A stretch of 64,000 bases of DNA from Rapana venosa (taxonomy: Eukaryota; Mollusca; Gastropoda; Neogastropoda; Muricidae). The notes beneath the pieces are model-generated. The model was given only the letters and a program-made list of their open reading frames with translations. It did no database searches and was not told the origin of the DNA. Each line of letters opens with the position of its first letter. Position 1 is the stretch's first letter. Shown piece after piece: positions 33,158 through 45,760 of this stretch. Location of the stretch: the NCBI GenBank assembly GCA_028751875.1, contig CM054140.1, positions 27,943,730 to 28,007,729 of the forward strand. Reading direction: 5' to 3'. A program made the position numbers and the translations under genes.

Positions 33158-34560
33158 GAAAGAGGCTTAGTGTCTCTACAGTTGTATGTACAACAATCAT
33201 ATCCTACATTTTTCATTTGTTGTGACTCTGAGTCACACGCAGTCATGTAGTGTGTGTGTATGTATGTATACATGTATATTTTGCTGCAGGCCTGGGGACC
33301 TAATCGGCTGTTTGTAGTGAATGAGATACTAGGTCAAATTTGCTCAACAGTAAATCGAATAGCAAGTCATAAGATTTCATAATCTAACCCAGTACCAGCC
33401 GCAAGATCTTCGCTTCATTTTTAAAACTGTATAAACTGAAGTGGGGGATTGTTTGGGTTTTGGTTTTTTAATAAGCGGGGTTATTTTGGTGGTGAGGGTG
33501 TTTTCTGTTGTTGTTTTTTTCTGGATTGGGGCGGGGAGAGGGGGTGCTTTTTGTTTGTTTCAAAACTGCAGTACTCTTCAGTACTGAAGTGACTTTGAGT
33601 CAATTGGCTGTCACAGAATGCAGACGACGGGAATAATCTGAGGACGACACTGTCAGCGGTTGGGTGGGTGTGCTGCTATCGCCAACGTGGAAAGTCAGCA
33701 TGGCTGAACAATGCTATCACGGAAAACAATTCTTGTTTACAACACCTACTCAGGTGGGCCCTATCAGTCCATTCAGGATCAGTGGCGTGAGCAGACGACA
33801 GGTGTACAAGTTCGTCCGACATAGTCTGTATGCTCAATGTGGCTTCAACAACAGCATGTCTATCAACAGGTGTGTACATTATTTGTTTGTTATTCGTGGT
33901 TCATGTTCGTTTTTATTTGGTTTTATCGATTTTGTTGGTTGGATTTTCCCCACGCTGTCTTTGTTGATTTTTCTTCTTCTTCTTCTCTGCCTTTGTCGCT
34001 TACTTTCAGACTCTGTACCTAGCCTTCTTTCAGTTCAGTTCACTCGTAGTCGGGGTTGGGTGCATGCCAACTAGATCGCCCTGTTCTCTACTGCCCTGGT
34101 CTGTTTGTGAACACACATATTCGGAGACATGTTTTTATAAGTAAATGTTGATCTCGATCTGTCGGAATAAGTCACCGATTTACCCTATACTGGAACCATT
34201 CGAGTATGCATCTGGATCGATGGGTCCGAGTAACTACATCTGTCGGCTTCGCAAATCGCAATAATATGAAACCGGTAAGTGTAATATCTAACTGGGTGGA
34301 TCAGTGCACAGTGACTTCTTGTTCAACAGTTGTCAGTGACACACTAAGCACAGATTTAGTTGAGCTGCTCGCAACTTTTATACTTTGCATTCACCAACAC
34401 GCATGTCATTTTGTTACTCTGTGCTGTTAGAATGCAAAAGGAATACGGTCTGTTTTGTATAATAGTTTTCCTAAATGTTTTCTTTTAAAATATCAATCTG
34501 AAGACGTTAGAACTGGTGTGAATTCATTGCTGCGTTTCGTAAACGTAACTAAAGTAGTTG
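32831..34560. other. No firm gene; possible exon at 33755-33869
   Basis: A CT array lies at 33131-33158. 33755-33869 has an acceptor-like CTACTCAG before it, a donor-like CAACAG|GTGTGT after it and an open frame (VGPISPFRISGVSRRQVYKF). I do not recognise the peptide. Other frames are short. Confidence 0.3.
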
Positions 34561-34565
34561 GATTC

Positions 34566-34566
<1 letters not shown>

Positions 34567-34608
<42 letters not shown>

Positions 34609-34648
34609 CTCTCTCTCACCACACACACACACACACACCACACACACA

Positions 34649-34693
<45 letters not shown>

Positions 34694-34823
34694 AATATAT
34701 AATACACAAAATATAGCCTATATAATGTGCACACACATATAATGATAATACGCAAAAATAGTCTATATAATGTACACACACATATAATTATATATATATA
34801 AATATATGTATATATATATATAT
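34567..34823. repeat. (CT)n-(CA)n-(TA)n compound microsatellite
   Basis: CT (34567-34617), CA (34620-34650), TA (34652-34700) and further TATA/ACACAT runs up to 34823. Confidence 0.93.
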
Positions 34824-35330
34824 AGGGTTGTCTCAAAACAATGATCCGAGCGCGTAAATCTCCAAACATTCATCGTACAATCTTGGCATGCATAGCAGAT
34901 CTCACTTGCTCATTAACGTTCATGTGCACAGGCAGCCTGCCTTTATTTAGCTGACTGACATAAAACCCACCTTACAACCGATTATCAGCCTTTAGCTCGT
35001 CCAAGTTGATGATAAAGCAGAGCTGTTGTACATAGCAAGCCAATTAGGCTAATACTTGTTATAATTATCTTCTGTCGAAAACTCTTAATCAAGTAAAACT
35101 CTCATACAGTACGGGTGAAAAATTCATAGAAGTAGGTCTGTAAAGGAACGTAGATCCCTATACCCGTTTACTGATCATGCACGTCGTTTATACACAATTT
35201 TGGTACATAGCTTGCAGTGCGCGAACATATTCGCGATTGCTGCACTGACATATAGCTGTGTGTGCGCGCGCGCACAAACACACACACGCACACACACAAC
35301 AACACACCACCACCACTACCACAACAACCA
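34824..35330. other. No recognised gene; small hairpin
   Basis: Holds the inverted repeat CAGTGC-GCGAA/TTCGC-GCACTG at 35215-35247. No ORF signature. Confidence 0.4.
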
Positions 35331-35331
35331 C

Positions 35332-35391
<60 letters not shown>

Positions 35392-35400
35392 GCACGCACG

Positions 35401-35438
<38 letters not shown>
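35332..35438. repeat. (CA)n microsatellite with CGCA units
   Basis: About 105 bp of CA with an internal CGCACGCACG segment. Confidence 0.95.
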
Positions 35439-35439
<1 letters not shown>

Positions 35440-35675
35440 CAATTATTCACTCGCCACCTCGTTTTTCAAAGGCGTGTGTTTGAAAACAATCCGTTCATGC
35501 GGAACAGCAGGAATGCATCACATCATGCATCGTTACGTAACAGCACACACCCTTTCCGCGTGAAAGCACGATCTTGGTGAGAGACACACAGAAACAGACT
35601 GGCTTCGAAAAAATATATTGTCAATAATAAACACCCAAAAATACACATCATTTTGTGGGATCAGTCTGACATGAG

Positions 35676-35802
<127 letters not shown>

Positions 35803-36179
35803 CCTTGAAAAAAATCATTGTCGAAAGTAAACAGTAAAAACATGTATTTGTTGGAGGTGAGAGAGACAGACAGACAGACTGGCTTTTAAAAAGCATTGTC
35901 GGTTGTAAAATGTGGCAGAACGTTGCAGCTTATTTCTGAATTTCTTTTCTGTATCTATGTGTCTGTCTAAACTGCAAGATTGCTTACTGCAGGCTGGGTG
36001 TAGAGCTTGCAAGTTTCGTATTGATCACTGAGTCTCAGACCAAGGTGGACTTTGAGGCATTATCGTTGGCCTCCTAATCACTACTATTGATCACCTTGTA
36101 AAATTTGAACTTGGTTAGGGCAGTGTACTTCCTGACTAGTGATTCTACCTGTCTGCCTGTGTGTCGGTCTGTTCCTCCC

Positions 36180-36197
36180 TCTCTCTTTGTGTCTCTG

Positions 36198-36257
<60 letters not shown>

Positions 36258-36323
36258 ATCACACACACACACACACACACACACACCACGTACACGCACA
36301 TGTACACACACAGAGTGCACACA

Positions 36324-36382
<59 letters not shown>
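36180..36382. repeat. (CT)n-(CA)n-(CT)n compound microsatellite
   Basis: CT with CTGT variants, CA/CGTACACGCA, then about 35 CT units. Confidence 0.93.
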
Positions 36383-36704
36383 CTCTCACACTCTCTCACG
36401 CTTTTTTGAGCACTTTTCGCTCCACTCATTTCCATCATAGACTAGAGTCGGACTTCAGAATGAAGATTCCAGTTAATCAAGTGTTCAGACAAGAATCAAA
36501 GTGTTAAGATGGAACCCACTAAGAACAAGAATTGTTCAGTACAGCGGGTCTTTAATTTAGGAACTAAGATGTCAGACCTGTGAACGTTAAAATTGAATGA
36601 TTTCAGCCGTTGCCATATGAGGTTTCACTAACATTGTTGGTTCATTAATTCGTTGTGCGGGTTATTGATCATTAATGATGTGCTGTGTACAGTCACAATA
36701 CAGC

Positions 36705-37290
<586 letters not shown>

Positions 37291-38255
37291 GGACATATAT
37301 ATATATACATATGTGTGTGTGTGTCTGTGCCTATCTGCCTGTCTCAATCAATCAATCTATCACATTTATTCAGTTGTTGCCGGCCATAAGACCCATATGA
37401 ACACAATGTAAAAAAGCGACCATGGAGCAGTCGAGGTGATGTAATACAGTATAGTCTTTATTGCAGGCAGAGAAAGAGCTACATGTTTCTGATCTTGTCT
37501 GTCGATAGCTGTATCTATCTCGAAAGATAGTTCGGAAGAAATGCACACATAGAAAGATAAAGAGAAGTGAAAGGGGTTGGACTAGACGCGCAGTGGAGGC
37601 GGGAATACGGTCAGAAGATCAACATATGTGCTGTGTACTGATTGATAATTGATAGTCATTGTATGTTAACGAGGACACCTTTGTCATTCGAAATCTTTGC
37701 CACGACATACAGTTTTCAAGAAGTCCAGAGAGCGGGCTAATACAAGGTGAGGAAGAAGGGAGGTGGCGAAAAGGTCGGAAGATGAACGCACGTTCTGAAT
37801 ATTGATTGCTATGTCATGTGTAATACATTCATAACCTGACAGAGAGGCATGTCAAGATGCGTCAGTTTTGCCACTTCACCCGACCTCAAGCATGAAACCT
37901 AGTAACTACGCCGCGCGCCCTTCTCCACCCCTCTCCCTCCATTTCTTCTTCCCAGACTGTCCCAATGTAAGCCCCGTTTGACAGGTAACATGCCTCGTAT
38001 ATCACCGCGTGACAGGTCTGTGAAATACAGGTTACTTCGATTTCAAAGGGTTGTTTTTTCTGACGTAGCTAATAAACAGGTTCGCTGTTTGTTTTGTGGC
38101 TTTGCGAACTATCCGTTGTGCACATTATGCATGTAAGCACGCTTTAATGCAGGGGGCTGTTTTTTTGTGTGTATGCCAGGGGGAACTTACACAACATGCA
38201 TAGAGCACCTGCATGATACAAGCACTTATATAATCAATAACAGGCACACAGTAAG
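37291..38255. other. No recognised gene
   Basis: Unique-looking sequence with a short ATCAATCAATCA run at 37346. No family signature. Confidence 0.45.
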
Positions 38256-38257
38256 AC

Positions 38258-38318
38258 GCGCACGCACACACACATACACACACACACGCACACACACACG
38301 TCCCCACACACGCACAAC

Positions 38319-38373
<55 letters not shown>
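38258..38373. repeat. CA/CGCA microsatellite
   Basis: Ends in GTCAAGTCAAGTTGAATTTT, which with the next 70 bp resembles the reverse complement of 36815-36900. Confidence 0.92.
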
Positions 38374-38375
<2 letters not shown>

Positions 38376-38574
38376 GTCAAGTCAAGTTGAATTTTTATTT
38401 CCAGATGGTATATTGAATAACCCATGCATTTGCTTTGTTTCATCAAGCCATCTATGTAAGAACAAATTTCTTAATGATAATACTGAAATACTACATTATT
38501 GCAACCTTTACCAATAAATTGTACCTGTAAAAAGAGGAAAACCAATAAAATAATATACTGGAAAATAAAAATTA

Positions 38575-38670
38575 CACACATACATACACACGCACACACA
38601 TATACACACGCACACACACACACTCATACATACATACATGCGCGCGTGTGTGCACGCGCACACACGCACA
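38575..38670. repeat. CA/CGCA microsatellite
   Basis: Imperfect CA with CATACATACA and GCGCGTGTGTGC segments. Confidence 0.88.
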
Positions 38671-39376
38671 CACTTAGGTAAAGAATGTTTTAAGAATTTA
38701 AAAGAATGAAAATCATAAAACGTCAAACAAACAATTCACTTCACCTACTATATCATCCATTCTTTCACGTTCATACTTTAGAAAATAAAAAGGTACAGGA
38801 ACAAAACGTTAGAAAATACTAGGCATTCATTCGTCACTACTGACAATATTGCCTGCAATGACATCCCTCCTCTCCTCCTCCATCCTCGCAAACGCGTGCT
38901 CATATGCGCTCATACTCTTCAAGTAGCGCTTTTAAATATAATATATTCACACATTAACTATCAAACAAGCAAAATCAGTCAAATAAGTCAATGATAATTA
39001 CAATAGAGATACAATAATAATGATAATCACCCATCACCATGACACAACAATATAACAAATAATCCCCATCACCATGAGACAACAACATAACAATAACAAC
39101 AAAAGGGCATTGGAAAGGATGGAGGGGGGGGAGTGTCAGTGGGGAAGGGGAAAACACATTCAATCAAATAGAAAATAATAATAATAATAAAGAGACAATT
39201 ATTCAAACAAATAAAACCCCTACAAAATACAAAAATCAAAAGCCCATAATCAACTGGACTATCAAACCAAAACAATAACACTTATAATAGTACTAATGAT
39301 CTCATCTCTAACTGCAATAAAAACAACATCCACAATAAAACCTGTTGAATTGGACAAGAAAAAAGGCATGTGGAGG

Positions 39377-39414
<38 letters not shown>

Positions 39415-39600
39415 AATATCTAGCTATCAGGTCTACCAAATTTTCTCCTTTCCATGTTTTAAAATTTGTAGATTGTACACGAGCTTATATAGATTACTCT
39501 TACTTTTTCGCTTAATAAGAGTGCCTCTTTCCCACCTACCCCTCCCTCCACACACATACAGCGTGTGACTGTGTAGAATTTCCAGTCACACTAAAACATA
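38671..39600. other. No recognised gene; A-rich flank of LINE-1
   Basis: A-rich, with ATAATAATA near 39174-39190 and a TA array at 39380-39410. Part may be 3' UTR or flank of the LINE on the minus strand. Confidence 0.4.
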
Positions 39601-39639
39601 CTTCAAAATTATTTAATAAATGCAGAAAGTGCTGATAAA

Positions 39640-41310
39640 TTTAAGTATGGTTGATTTGCCTTATAAGCTAATTCCTAGGTATTTGTGTATTAAATAGCTT
39701 TTTAGCTGTCTGTGTCTTGAAGTGAATTTTGTTTTTTATACATTTTAAGCGTTTTGGGAGCTTGTCCCATAAATCACTACCTTAGTATAAGAAGCTTCTT
39801 TTGTAAAGATTATTTCTTGGTCTCGGAAATGTTAGGAGATGATTATGCCTGTGTTCATTGACTTTGAAGCTATTGGTGATCTTTGCAGGGACATTTCCAT
39901 TGACAACTTTCTGTACAATTAGAGCTTTATTTAGATAAAGTATGTTTTTGAAGGTTAGAATATTTGTTTGCTTATAATCGTTGATGGTTAGGGAGCTTGA
40001 TTTTAATAGAACAAGTTTCAGTGCTCTTTTATATAATCGATGAATCAATTTTAAATTTGTTTTACTGCAGCTGTCCCAAAGAGATGAAGCATAGTCAACT
40101 ATAGGAAAAATATGGCCGCAAAAAAAAAGTTTGCGAGAGTCGTTATTCAGAAAATGTTTTATTTTTGATAACTGAAGTAGCTTGTAAGCAAGATGTTTTC
40201 CTAGTGTCATCACATGGTCAGTCCAAGTAAGATTTTTGTCAATAATTACACCCAGAATTCTGTGGGAGTCGACTTCTTCAATTACTCTTTTACCTATCAA
40301 CAGAGGTTTGGATTTATCTTTCTTTCTTTTTTCTCTTTTGTCTTGCTAGTACATACATACACTTAGTTTTTTGTGTATTTAGGGACATATGGTTTAGCTG
40401 AGTCCAAGTAACTGTCAATACTGTTTTGAAGTTTGAGTGTAAGTCTGTGGGGGTCAGAATCACTACACTAGAGGGATGTGTCATCAGCAAACATTTCACA
40501 GCTACATTCTAGAAATTGGAGTAAGTCATTTACATAGATTGAAAATAGAAGTAGACCCAATATTGACCCTTGTGGTACACCATGTTTAATAGTTTTTAAT
40601 TCTGATGTTTGATTATTTGCAGTTAGTAGCTGCTATTTGACAAAAAGCTTTTCAAAAGATTTATCATTTCTAGTGTTAGTTTATACAAGTGAAGTTTACG
40701 CAATAACAGGAAATGATTGATTACAAAGTCAACAAAAAGAAGACTTGTACATTTATTGTCATTGATATTGTGTAGGAGACTGTCTGTAATGTGTGTAAAA
40801 GCTGTGTGACAGGAATAGTTTTTACGAAAACCTGACTGATCTTCATTTAAAAGATTGTTGTTTACAAAGTAGGAATATACAAATTTTTGGATATGTTTTT
40901 TCGATGGGTTTAGATAAGACAGAGAGAATTGAAATTGGTCTGTAATTTGAAGGACAAGCAGAATCACCTAATTTGTGGTCTGGTATGATTTTTGCCCTTG
41001 TAAATATGACACGAAAGTTGTTTTTCTCTATGCACAAGTTATAGAAAAAATTAATATGTCAGTGTTCCAGCTATAACTTGACCAGAAAGTTTCATTATTC
41101 TTCCATCTAGATTGTCTAGATCACATGTTCTGGAATTTTTTGAAGAGATAGGCTTTCCAACACGTCTGTGATTGTCATTAGCAGTAGTTTAAATGGGAAT
41201 TTTATTTCTTTTGTTTTGACATATTGTTCTAAGTAATGGAGATCGTTTTCATTTGACTTGTCTTTTGATATTACTTTGGTAGCAATGTTTGAGAAGTGGT
41301 TGTTCAATTG
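39640..41310 (-). pseudogene. LINE-1 reverse transcriptase and C-terminus (broken)
   Basis: The RT fragments are spread over several frames: SNYRPISILSVLSKPIEK (near 40920), NEDQSGFRKNYSCHTAFTHI (near 40840), the catalytic FADD at 40480-40491 and LGVIIDKNLTWTDHV (near 40240). The C-terminal region continues with LWDSCSKTNLKLIHRLYKRA and, after another frame change, SDLWDKLPKRLK, to a stop near 39670. A TAG follows FADD by four codons (40468-40470). The family is Jockey/CR1-like from the FLGVxxDxxLTW and SLWDxLP motifs; the clade is not certain. Confidence 0.82.
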
Positions 41311-41588
41311 ACCAGCTGATATATGTTTTTAACTGTCTGTTCACTTTTTGATATAGGTTTATTACATAATGTATATGGCTTTCCATACTCGGTGAGAGTC
41401 GGTAGTTGTAATTAACAACTTTTGAAAGTAATCACGTTTTGATTTGCGTTTTAGTGAAGTTACTTTGTTTCTTTGTGCTCTGAACTGCTCTTTTGAACCA
41501 TGTGTTTTCAAATAGTCTCTTAGGTGTATTTCAGAATCTATGTCTTTTGTTATACAAGGTGGTTTTATTTTTTCTTTAACTCTTTTTT

Positions 41589-42440
41589 TTATGAAGGGGG
41601 CATGTTTGTGTACACTGAAGTAAATGTGCTAATCCAAAATTCAGCAGCTTCATCATGGTCTCTGATTTGATATATGTCATGTAATGGCAAGTTTGTCAAG
41701 TCTGAAAGAAAATCTTGCTTGCTAAAGTTTTTTAATTTTCTGTAAAAAATTGTTTTATGTCCTACTTTAGGTATTTTGATATGATTTTTAAACCAAGTAA
41801 AGCACACTGGATTATGATCACTGCATCCACACGAGGGAGCGTATACTTTTGTTATTTGTTGTTTTGTAGTAGTGTAGATATGATCTATTAATGTTCTAGA
41901 GTTATTTGTTATCCGAGTTGGTCTATCTATTAGTTGTTCTAGGCCAAACATAGTAATGGTGTGACTCAATTTTGGTTTAGGTTTTAATAAGTCCGTGTTA
42001 AAATCCCCAAGAATAATTGTTTCATAGTTTAGAAGTATTACCTCGTCCATAAAGGAGTTGAATTTTCCTAACCAGTCTGTCGTTTCTGAAGGATTTATGT
42101 ATATAAATCCTACTAATATTGGTCTATTGTGTTTTAATTTGATTTCTATCCACATGGATTCAATGTCATAAACGTCAAGGTTATATATTCTTTTACAACT
42201 GAGCGAGGAGGCTACATATGTAAGTAACCCAGTGGACTTGGTTTGTTTGGATCTTCACGGAAGATTTGATACCCTGGAATATTCATGTATGCATCTATTA
42301 TATTTGGAGAAAGTCGGGATTCAGCTAGGCGAAACAAATGAAACTGATTCCCACTGTTGTATAGTATGGTTGCAATGTCATCTTTTTTGTGTGTTGCACT
42401 GTTGATATTCAGGTAGCCTGCACGGAGGCCCTCTTGTGTT
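41589..42440 (-). pseudogene. LINE-1 endonuclease domain (broken)
   Basis: This encodes the EEP-type nicking endonuclease that starts target-primed reverse transcription. The N-terminal part (GYLNINSATHKKDD, then LAESRLSPNIIDAY with the catalytic-type Glu) ends at a stop at 42212-42214. The main frame (42155-41589) carries ILGDFNTDLL (Asp/Asn, near 42003) and CSDHNPVCF (SDH motif at about 41814-41822). These are the canonical EEP catalytic motifs and they are intact; the break is a frameshift/stop between the two halves. No separate host nuclease is implied. Confidence 0.82.
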
Positions 42441-43079
42441 GGCCACTGGTCTGAAGTTAGATACTTAATATATGTCAGGATTGCTTTGCTTATTTATATA
42501 TTTTCTTGTTCTGTATGTTTAAGTAATCTGTCAAAATAGAAGACCCGTTTAGTAGGTTTTCAATTCAGTAATCAAACAAGAGAATGTAATTTTTTTTAAT
42601 GAAACACCCAATAAAAATGGAACAGTACTAAAAGACAATTTCAAAAGACAGGATATAGTAGCAGCTCTAGATCTGCAAGAAATCAATCTGTTATATCAAC
42701 ACAGTGAATAAATCCAGTCCCGTTTATATTGCATACACTAAACGGAGATCAAAGTATACCACACATTCGTTAATGTGTAGAGAATTTTGATAAAGAGACA
42801 TTGCAATCTTTTTTTCTAAATCAATAGCTATCACTTACACAATACACGTATTAATATAAGCTCTATAACAAGGAAGATACAGTCACAAGAAGTAGATGCA
42901 ATAATAAAAATTTAGAATTTGTTGAAAAATAAATCACAATTCAAAAATTAATTGTCACCAACACAACTGTTCTGTTGCTAGAGTCTCTGGTGTCGCAATA
43001 TAGCTGCTAGTCACAAAAGGCAATTGTTTCAGTCAAGCAGAATGCTTTATAAACCACACAGCAGCATGATATTGATCAA

Positions 43080-43420
43080 CATCATTTCATTTATTGGGGG
43101 AAGAAGGGGGAGGGAGGTGAGAGTAAGTATGAGTGAGAGAGAGGGGGGTGTCTTTGGTTGTTAGGGAGGTTTTTGAGTGGAGAGTGTATTGGATGGAGAT
43201 GGGAGTGGGAGGGGGGTGAGATTGATGATTGCATGGGGGAACAGAGAGGGAGGGGAGGAGAGGCTGAGTAACACCTTGGTCTACAGAAGAAGAAGGGGTG
43301 GCAGGGGAGAATGGCGGTGTTACATGTTCTTCCTGGGGTGGAAAAGCAGCAGCTGAAGGAGGGGGTTGAGGATCAGCTGAGAGGTCAAACGCAATTTTAT
43401 TTCATGAGGGTAATAGATTA
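43080..43420 (-). pseudogene. LINE-1 ORF1-like proline-rich end
   Basis: The minus strand is open over about 100 codons: FDLSADPQPPPSAAAFPPQE, then SPATPSSSVDQGVTQPLLPS, to a stop near 43085. It resembles in composition and position the Pro-rich end of the ORF1-like frame of LINE-2. Assignment rests on position and composition only. Confidence 0.45.
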
Positions 43421-43555
43421 AGTAACAAGACTTTTTTCATCCAGCCCTCAAAATGAAAAGAAAAGAAAAGAAAAAGCTGCAAGAAAAACAAAAGCATAGT
43501 TATGATACATATGAAAATACACACACATGGATGTCAACAGATGCACAAGAGAGAG

Positions 43556-43660
43556 AGACAGACAGACATATAGATAGATAGACAGACAGAACAGACAGAC
43601 AGATAGACAGACAGACAGTCTGAGATAGAGACAGAGATAGTGAGAGAGAGAGGAACAAGA
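43556..43660. repeat. (GACA)n/(GATA)n microsatellite
   Basis: Degenerate GACA/GATA/GAGA units between LINE-1 and LINE-2. Confidence 0.85.
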
Positions 43661-44203
43661 AGTATGGAAACCGGATATAAATGTTGTATTAATACATCTT
43701 GGGAAGGAGATATGTTGTATCATATTGTTTCATCAAAAGAACTTGATACACTGTTTTAATTTTTTTTAAGATTAGTTTCATTTTTTAGTTGGTAGGGAAG
43801 CCTATTCCACAGCCATCCCTCAGATTATGCTGGACTTGATTTGAATAGTGTTATCTTAGGTAGAGGTTGATTGATCAAATGAGAGTGTCTAAAATCATTT
43901 ACTGTGAAGATGCTTTGTAATAAAGATGGGGCATTTCCATGCAAGATCTTATGCATCAAAACTCCTTTATTGAAGAAAAGCTTGGACTTAAGGGGAAGAA
44001 TATTAATGTCTGAATGGTCAGCAACTGTTAAAGATGATGATTTGTTTAGGATAAGCTTTAGGGCGCGTTTATGCACCCTCACTATTAATTTAAGTAAAAT
44101 ATTGCTGGCCATACCCCACAGTGTAGAGGTCAGAGGGAGGGTGGGAAGTGCCGGTGCATTAGGGGTAGGGGGTGTAGCAGCTGGAACAGGGGGTGAAGAC
44201 CTG

Positions 44204-44218
44204 GGGGGGGGGGGGGTA
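44204..44218. repeat. Poly-G tract (about 14)
   Basis: A G run within a G-rich stretch (44135-44220). Confidence 0.85.
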
Positions 44219-44258
44219 TGGAGTGGGTTAAGTGGAAAGGAGGGTGGCAAGTGAAGAG

Positions 44259-44426
44259 AGGGAGGAGATGGGGCATCACTGCCTGTTGTCTGGGCTGGCT
44301 GACATGGCTGGTCTAGGGAGGAGATGGGGCATCACTGCCTGTTGTCTGGGCTGGCTGACATGGCTGGTCTAGGGAGGAGATAGGGCATCACTGCCTGTTG
44401 TCTGGGCTGGCTGACATGGCTGGTCT
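44259..44426. repeat. 56-bp tandem repeat, 3 copies
   Basis: GGAGGAGATGGGGCATCACT starts at 44261, 44317 and 44373, an exact 56-bp period with one substitution (GATAGGG in copy 3). It lies within the LINE-2 ORF1-like end. The period is not a multiple of 3, so it shifts frame each unit and probably arose after insertion. Confidence 0.9.
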
Positions 44427-45484
44427 TCAAGGGGTTTCTCTCCTATGGCCAGTAGAGGGTGATGGTCCTAGGAGGCTGGGGAATAAAGGCCAGAAAAAAG
44501 GGCGTCAGTCGCAGTTGCTGCGGTGAGGCTTTGTGCTGCCAGCTCGTTTACGATGAGCTTTAAAGCTTCAAATTCCTTGTCTACTCACTCCTGGCACACG
44601 TTTCCTTGAACATGTATTGTGCCAGTGGAATGGTACACATGAGTTGTCAAGAGTTTGCCTTCACTAGAGAAGACTTGAATAAATGTTCTCCAAAGTTCAT
44701 TTGGCAAATTTAGAGGTAATACTGTTGGGACACATTTCTTTGTTGTTATTTTTTCCATATTCTTTTAGTGTGGATGTAATATTTTAAGGCTGGTATTTTC
44801 CATAGTACCTTTCATACAATACAAAGGCATGTTAGCATGGAGAGCCTGAAATGTAACCTGGCAGGAGTCTTTGGTAAACTGAATTGTCTCCTTGCACAGA
44901 CGTTGGGAACTCATAGAGCGGGTTGTTGGTCGCATTATTAGAATATCGTCACTCTTTGATTGTTTTCATAGTTACCTGGTTATGTGATGTGAATTAGGAG
45001 AAGGAGACAAAAGAAAAATCAAACAACAACAAAATAAAACCCTGCAAAACAATAAAATGAAGAAAAACAAAGTAACAAACAGTAAAATGATGATTAATAT
45101 CATCTGCTTTGTGCCATTTTAATGGCCATCACATTTCGCGTAGTGAGCCACACATTGTTCGGTTTTACTGTTTATGCCACAAGTAAGGAACTGGTTGCAG
45201 CACTGACCTGTGTTTGGGCGTTGACAGACAACACAGAAACACAATGGACGTCTGGCCCATATGCCTCACAAAAGAAGCACTCAATTTTTAAGCACTGAAC
45301 ACTGTTACAGAACACAATGGGCATCTGGTCCACATCCTCACATAAGAAACTCTTCCTCCTCTTCAGACCACCATAGCAGCCTGGCTACAGCAGAGTCCAT
45401 TGAACGGTTACATCGTTCTCCACGTAGGCCTAGCTGTTGGCTCACCACTCATTTGGTTGAAAATAAAAAAATAGAGTAAACATT

Positions 45485-45698
45485 ACAGAATATGGCCGTC
45501 GCTCTTTCTCTGTTTCTGGTCCATCCATTTGGAATGGCCTCCCTATCTCTCTTCGCCAAAGACCTTCTTGTGACACTTTTAAATCTGGCCTCAAGACATA
45601 TTTGTTTCAAACCTAAGAATTTCCTATCCTGTTTCATTTCATAGCTATCCCTGCTTTTCAACAGCCAAAAATTCTATCACCCTGCCAAAGTGTATGAC

Positions 45699-45760
<62 letters not shown>

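Larger units (their letters stand above)
39600..43430 (-). mobile_element. LINE-1: near full-length dead non-LTR retrotransposon
   Basis: On the minus strand, in order: a proline-rich ORF1-like end (about 43420-43080), a spacer, an apurinic-endonuclease (EEP) domain (about 42440-41600), reverse transcriptase (about 41310-40300) and a thumb/C-terminal domain (40300-39640). The order fits a Jockey/CR1-type LINE. Several frameshifts and in-frame stops show it cannot encode working protein. A related internally deleted copy lies just upstream in the same orientation. Its exact ends and any target-site duplication are not visible. Confidence 0.8.
44200..45255 (-). pseudogene. LINE-2 ORF1-like protein (broken)
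   Basis: The minus-strand frames read FCVVCQRPNTGQCCNQFLTC (Cys/His-rich, possible zinc finger, about 45245-45125). Further on are MRPTTRSMSSQRLCKETIQF and, after a stop, LPNELWRTFIQVFSSEGKLL, THVYHSTGTIHVQGNVCQE and, after another stop, EFEALKLIVNELAAQSLTAA. A Pro-rich end follows. LINE ORF1 proteins often combine zinc fingers with nucleic-acid-binding regions; function here is inferred from position. In-frame stops near 44755, 44590 and 44470 disable it. Confidence 0.45.
43740..45260 (-). mobile_element. LINE-2: internally deleted relative of LINE-1
   Basis: On the minus strand an ORF1-like region (about 45250-44200) is joined near 44125 directly to the RT C-terminal region (LKLIVRVHKRALKLILNKSS, SKLFFNKGVLMHKILHGNAP, WLWNRLPYQLKNE). 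The latter aligns with the C-terminus of LINE-1 (LKLIHRLYKRALKLVLLKSS, WDKLPKRLK). The endonuclease and RT core are absent. A TAA lies in frame before SEGWLWNRLP. The copy is inactive. Confidence 0.72.

Noticed and set aside
36084..36389. Arg-Glu and Ser-Leu repeat frames over (CT)n arrays
   Set aside because: Translation of CT/GA dinucleotides with no other content.
39600..45260. Endogenous retrovirus or LTR element
   Set aside because: The EEP endonuclease and FADD-type RT with a SLWDxLP C-terminus are non-LTR features; no LTRs, protease, integrase or envelope seen.
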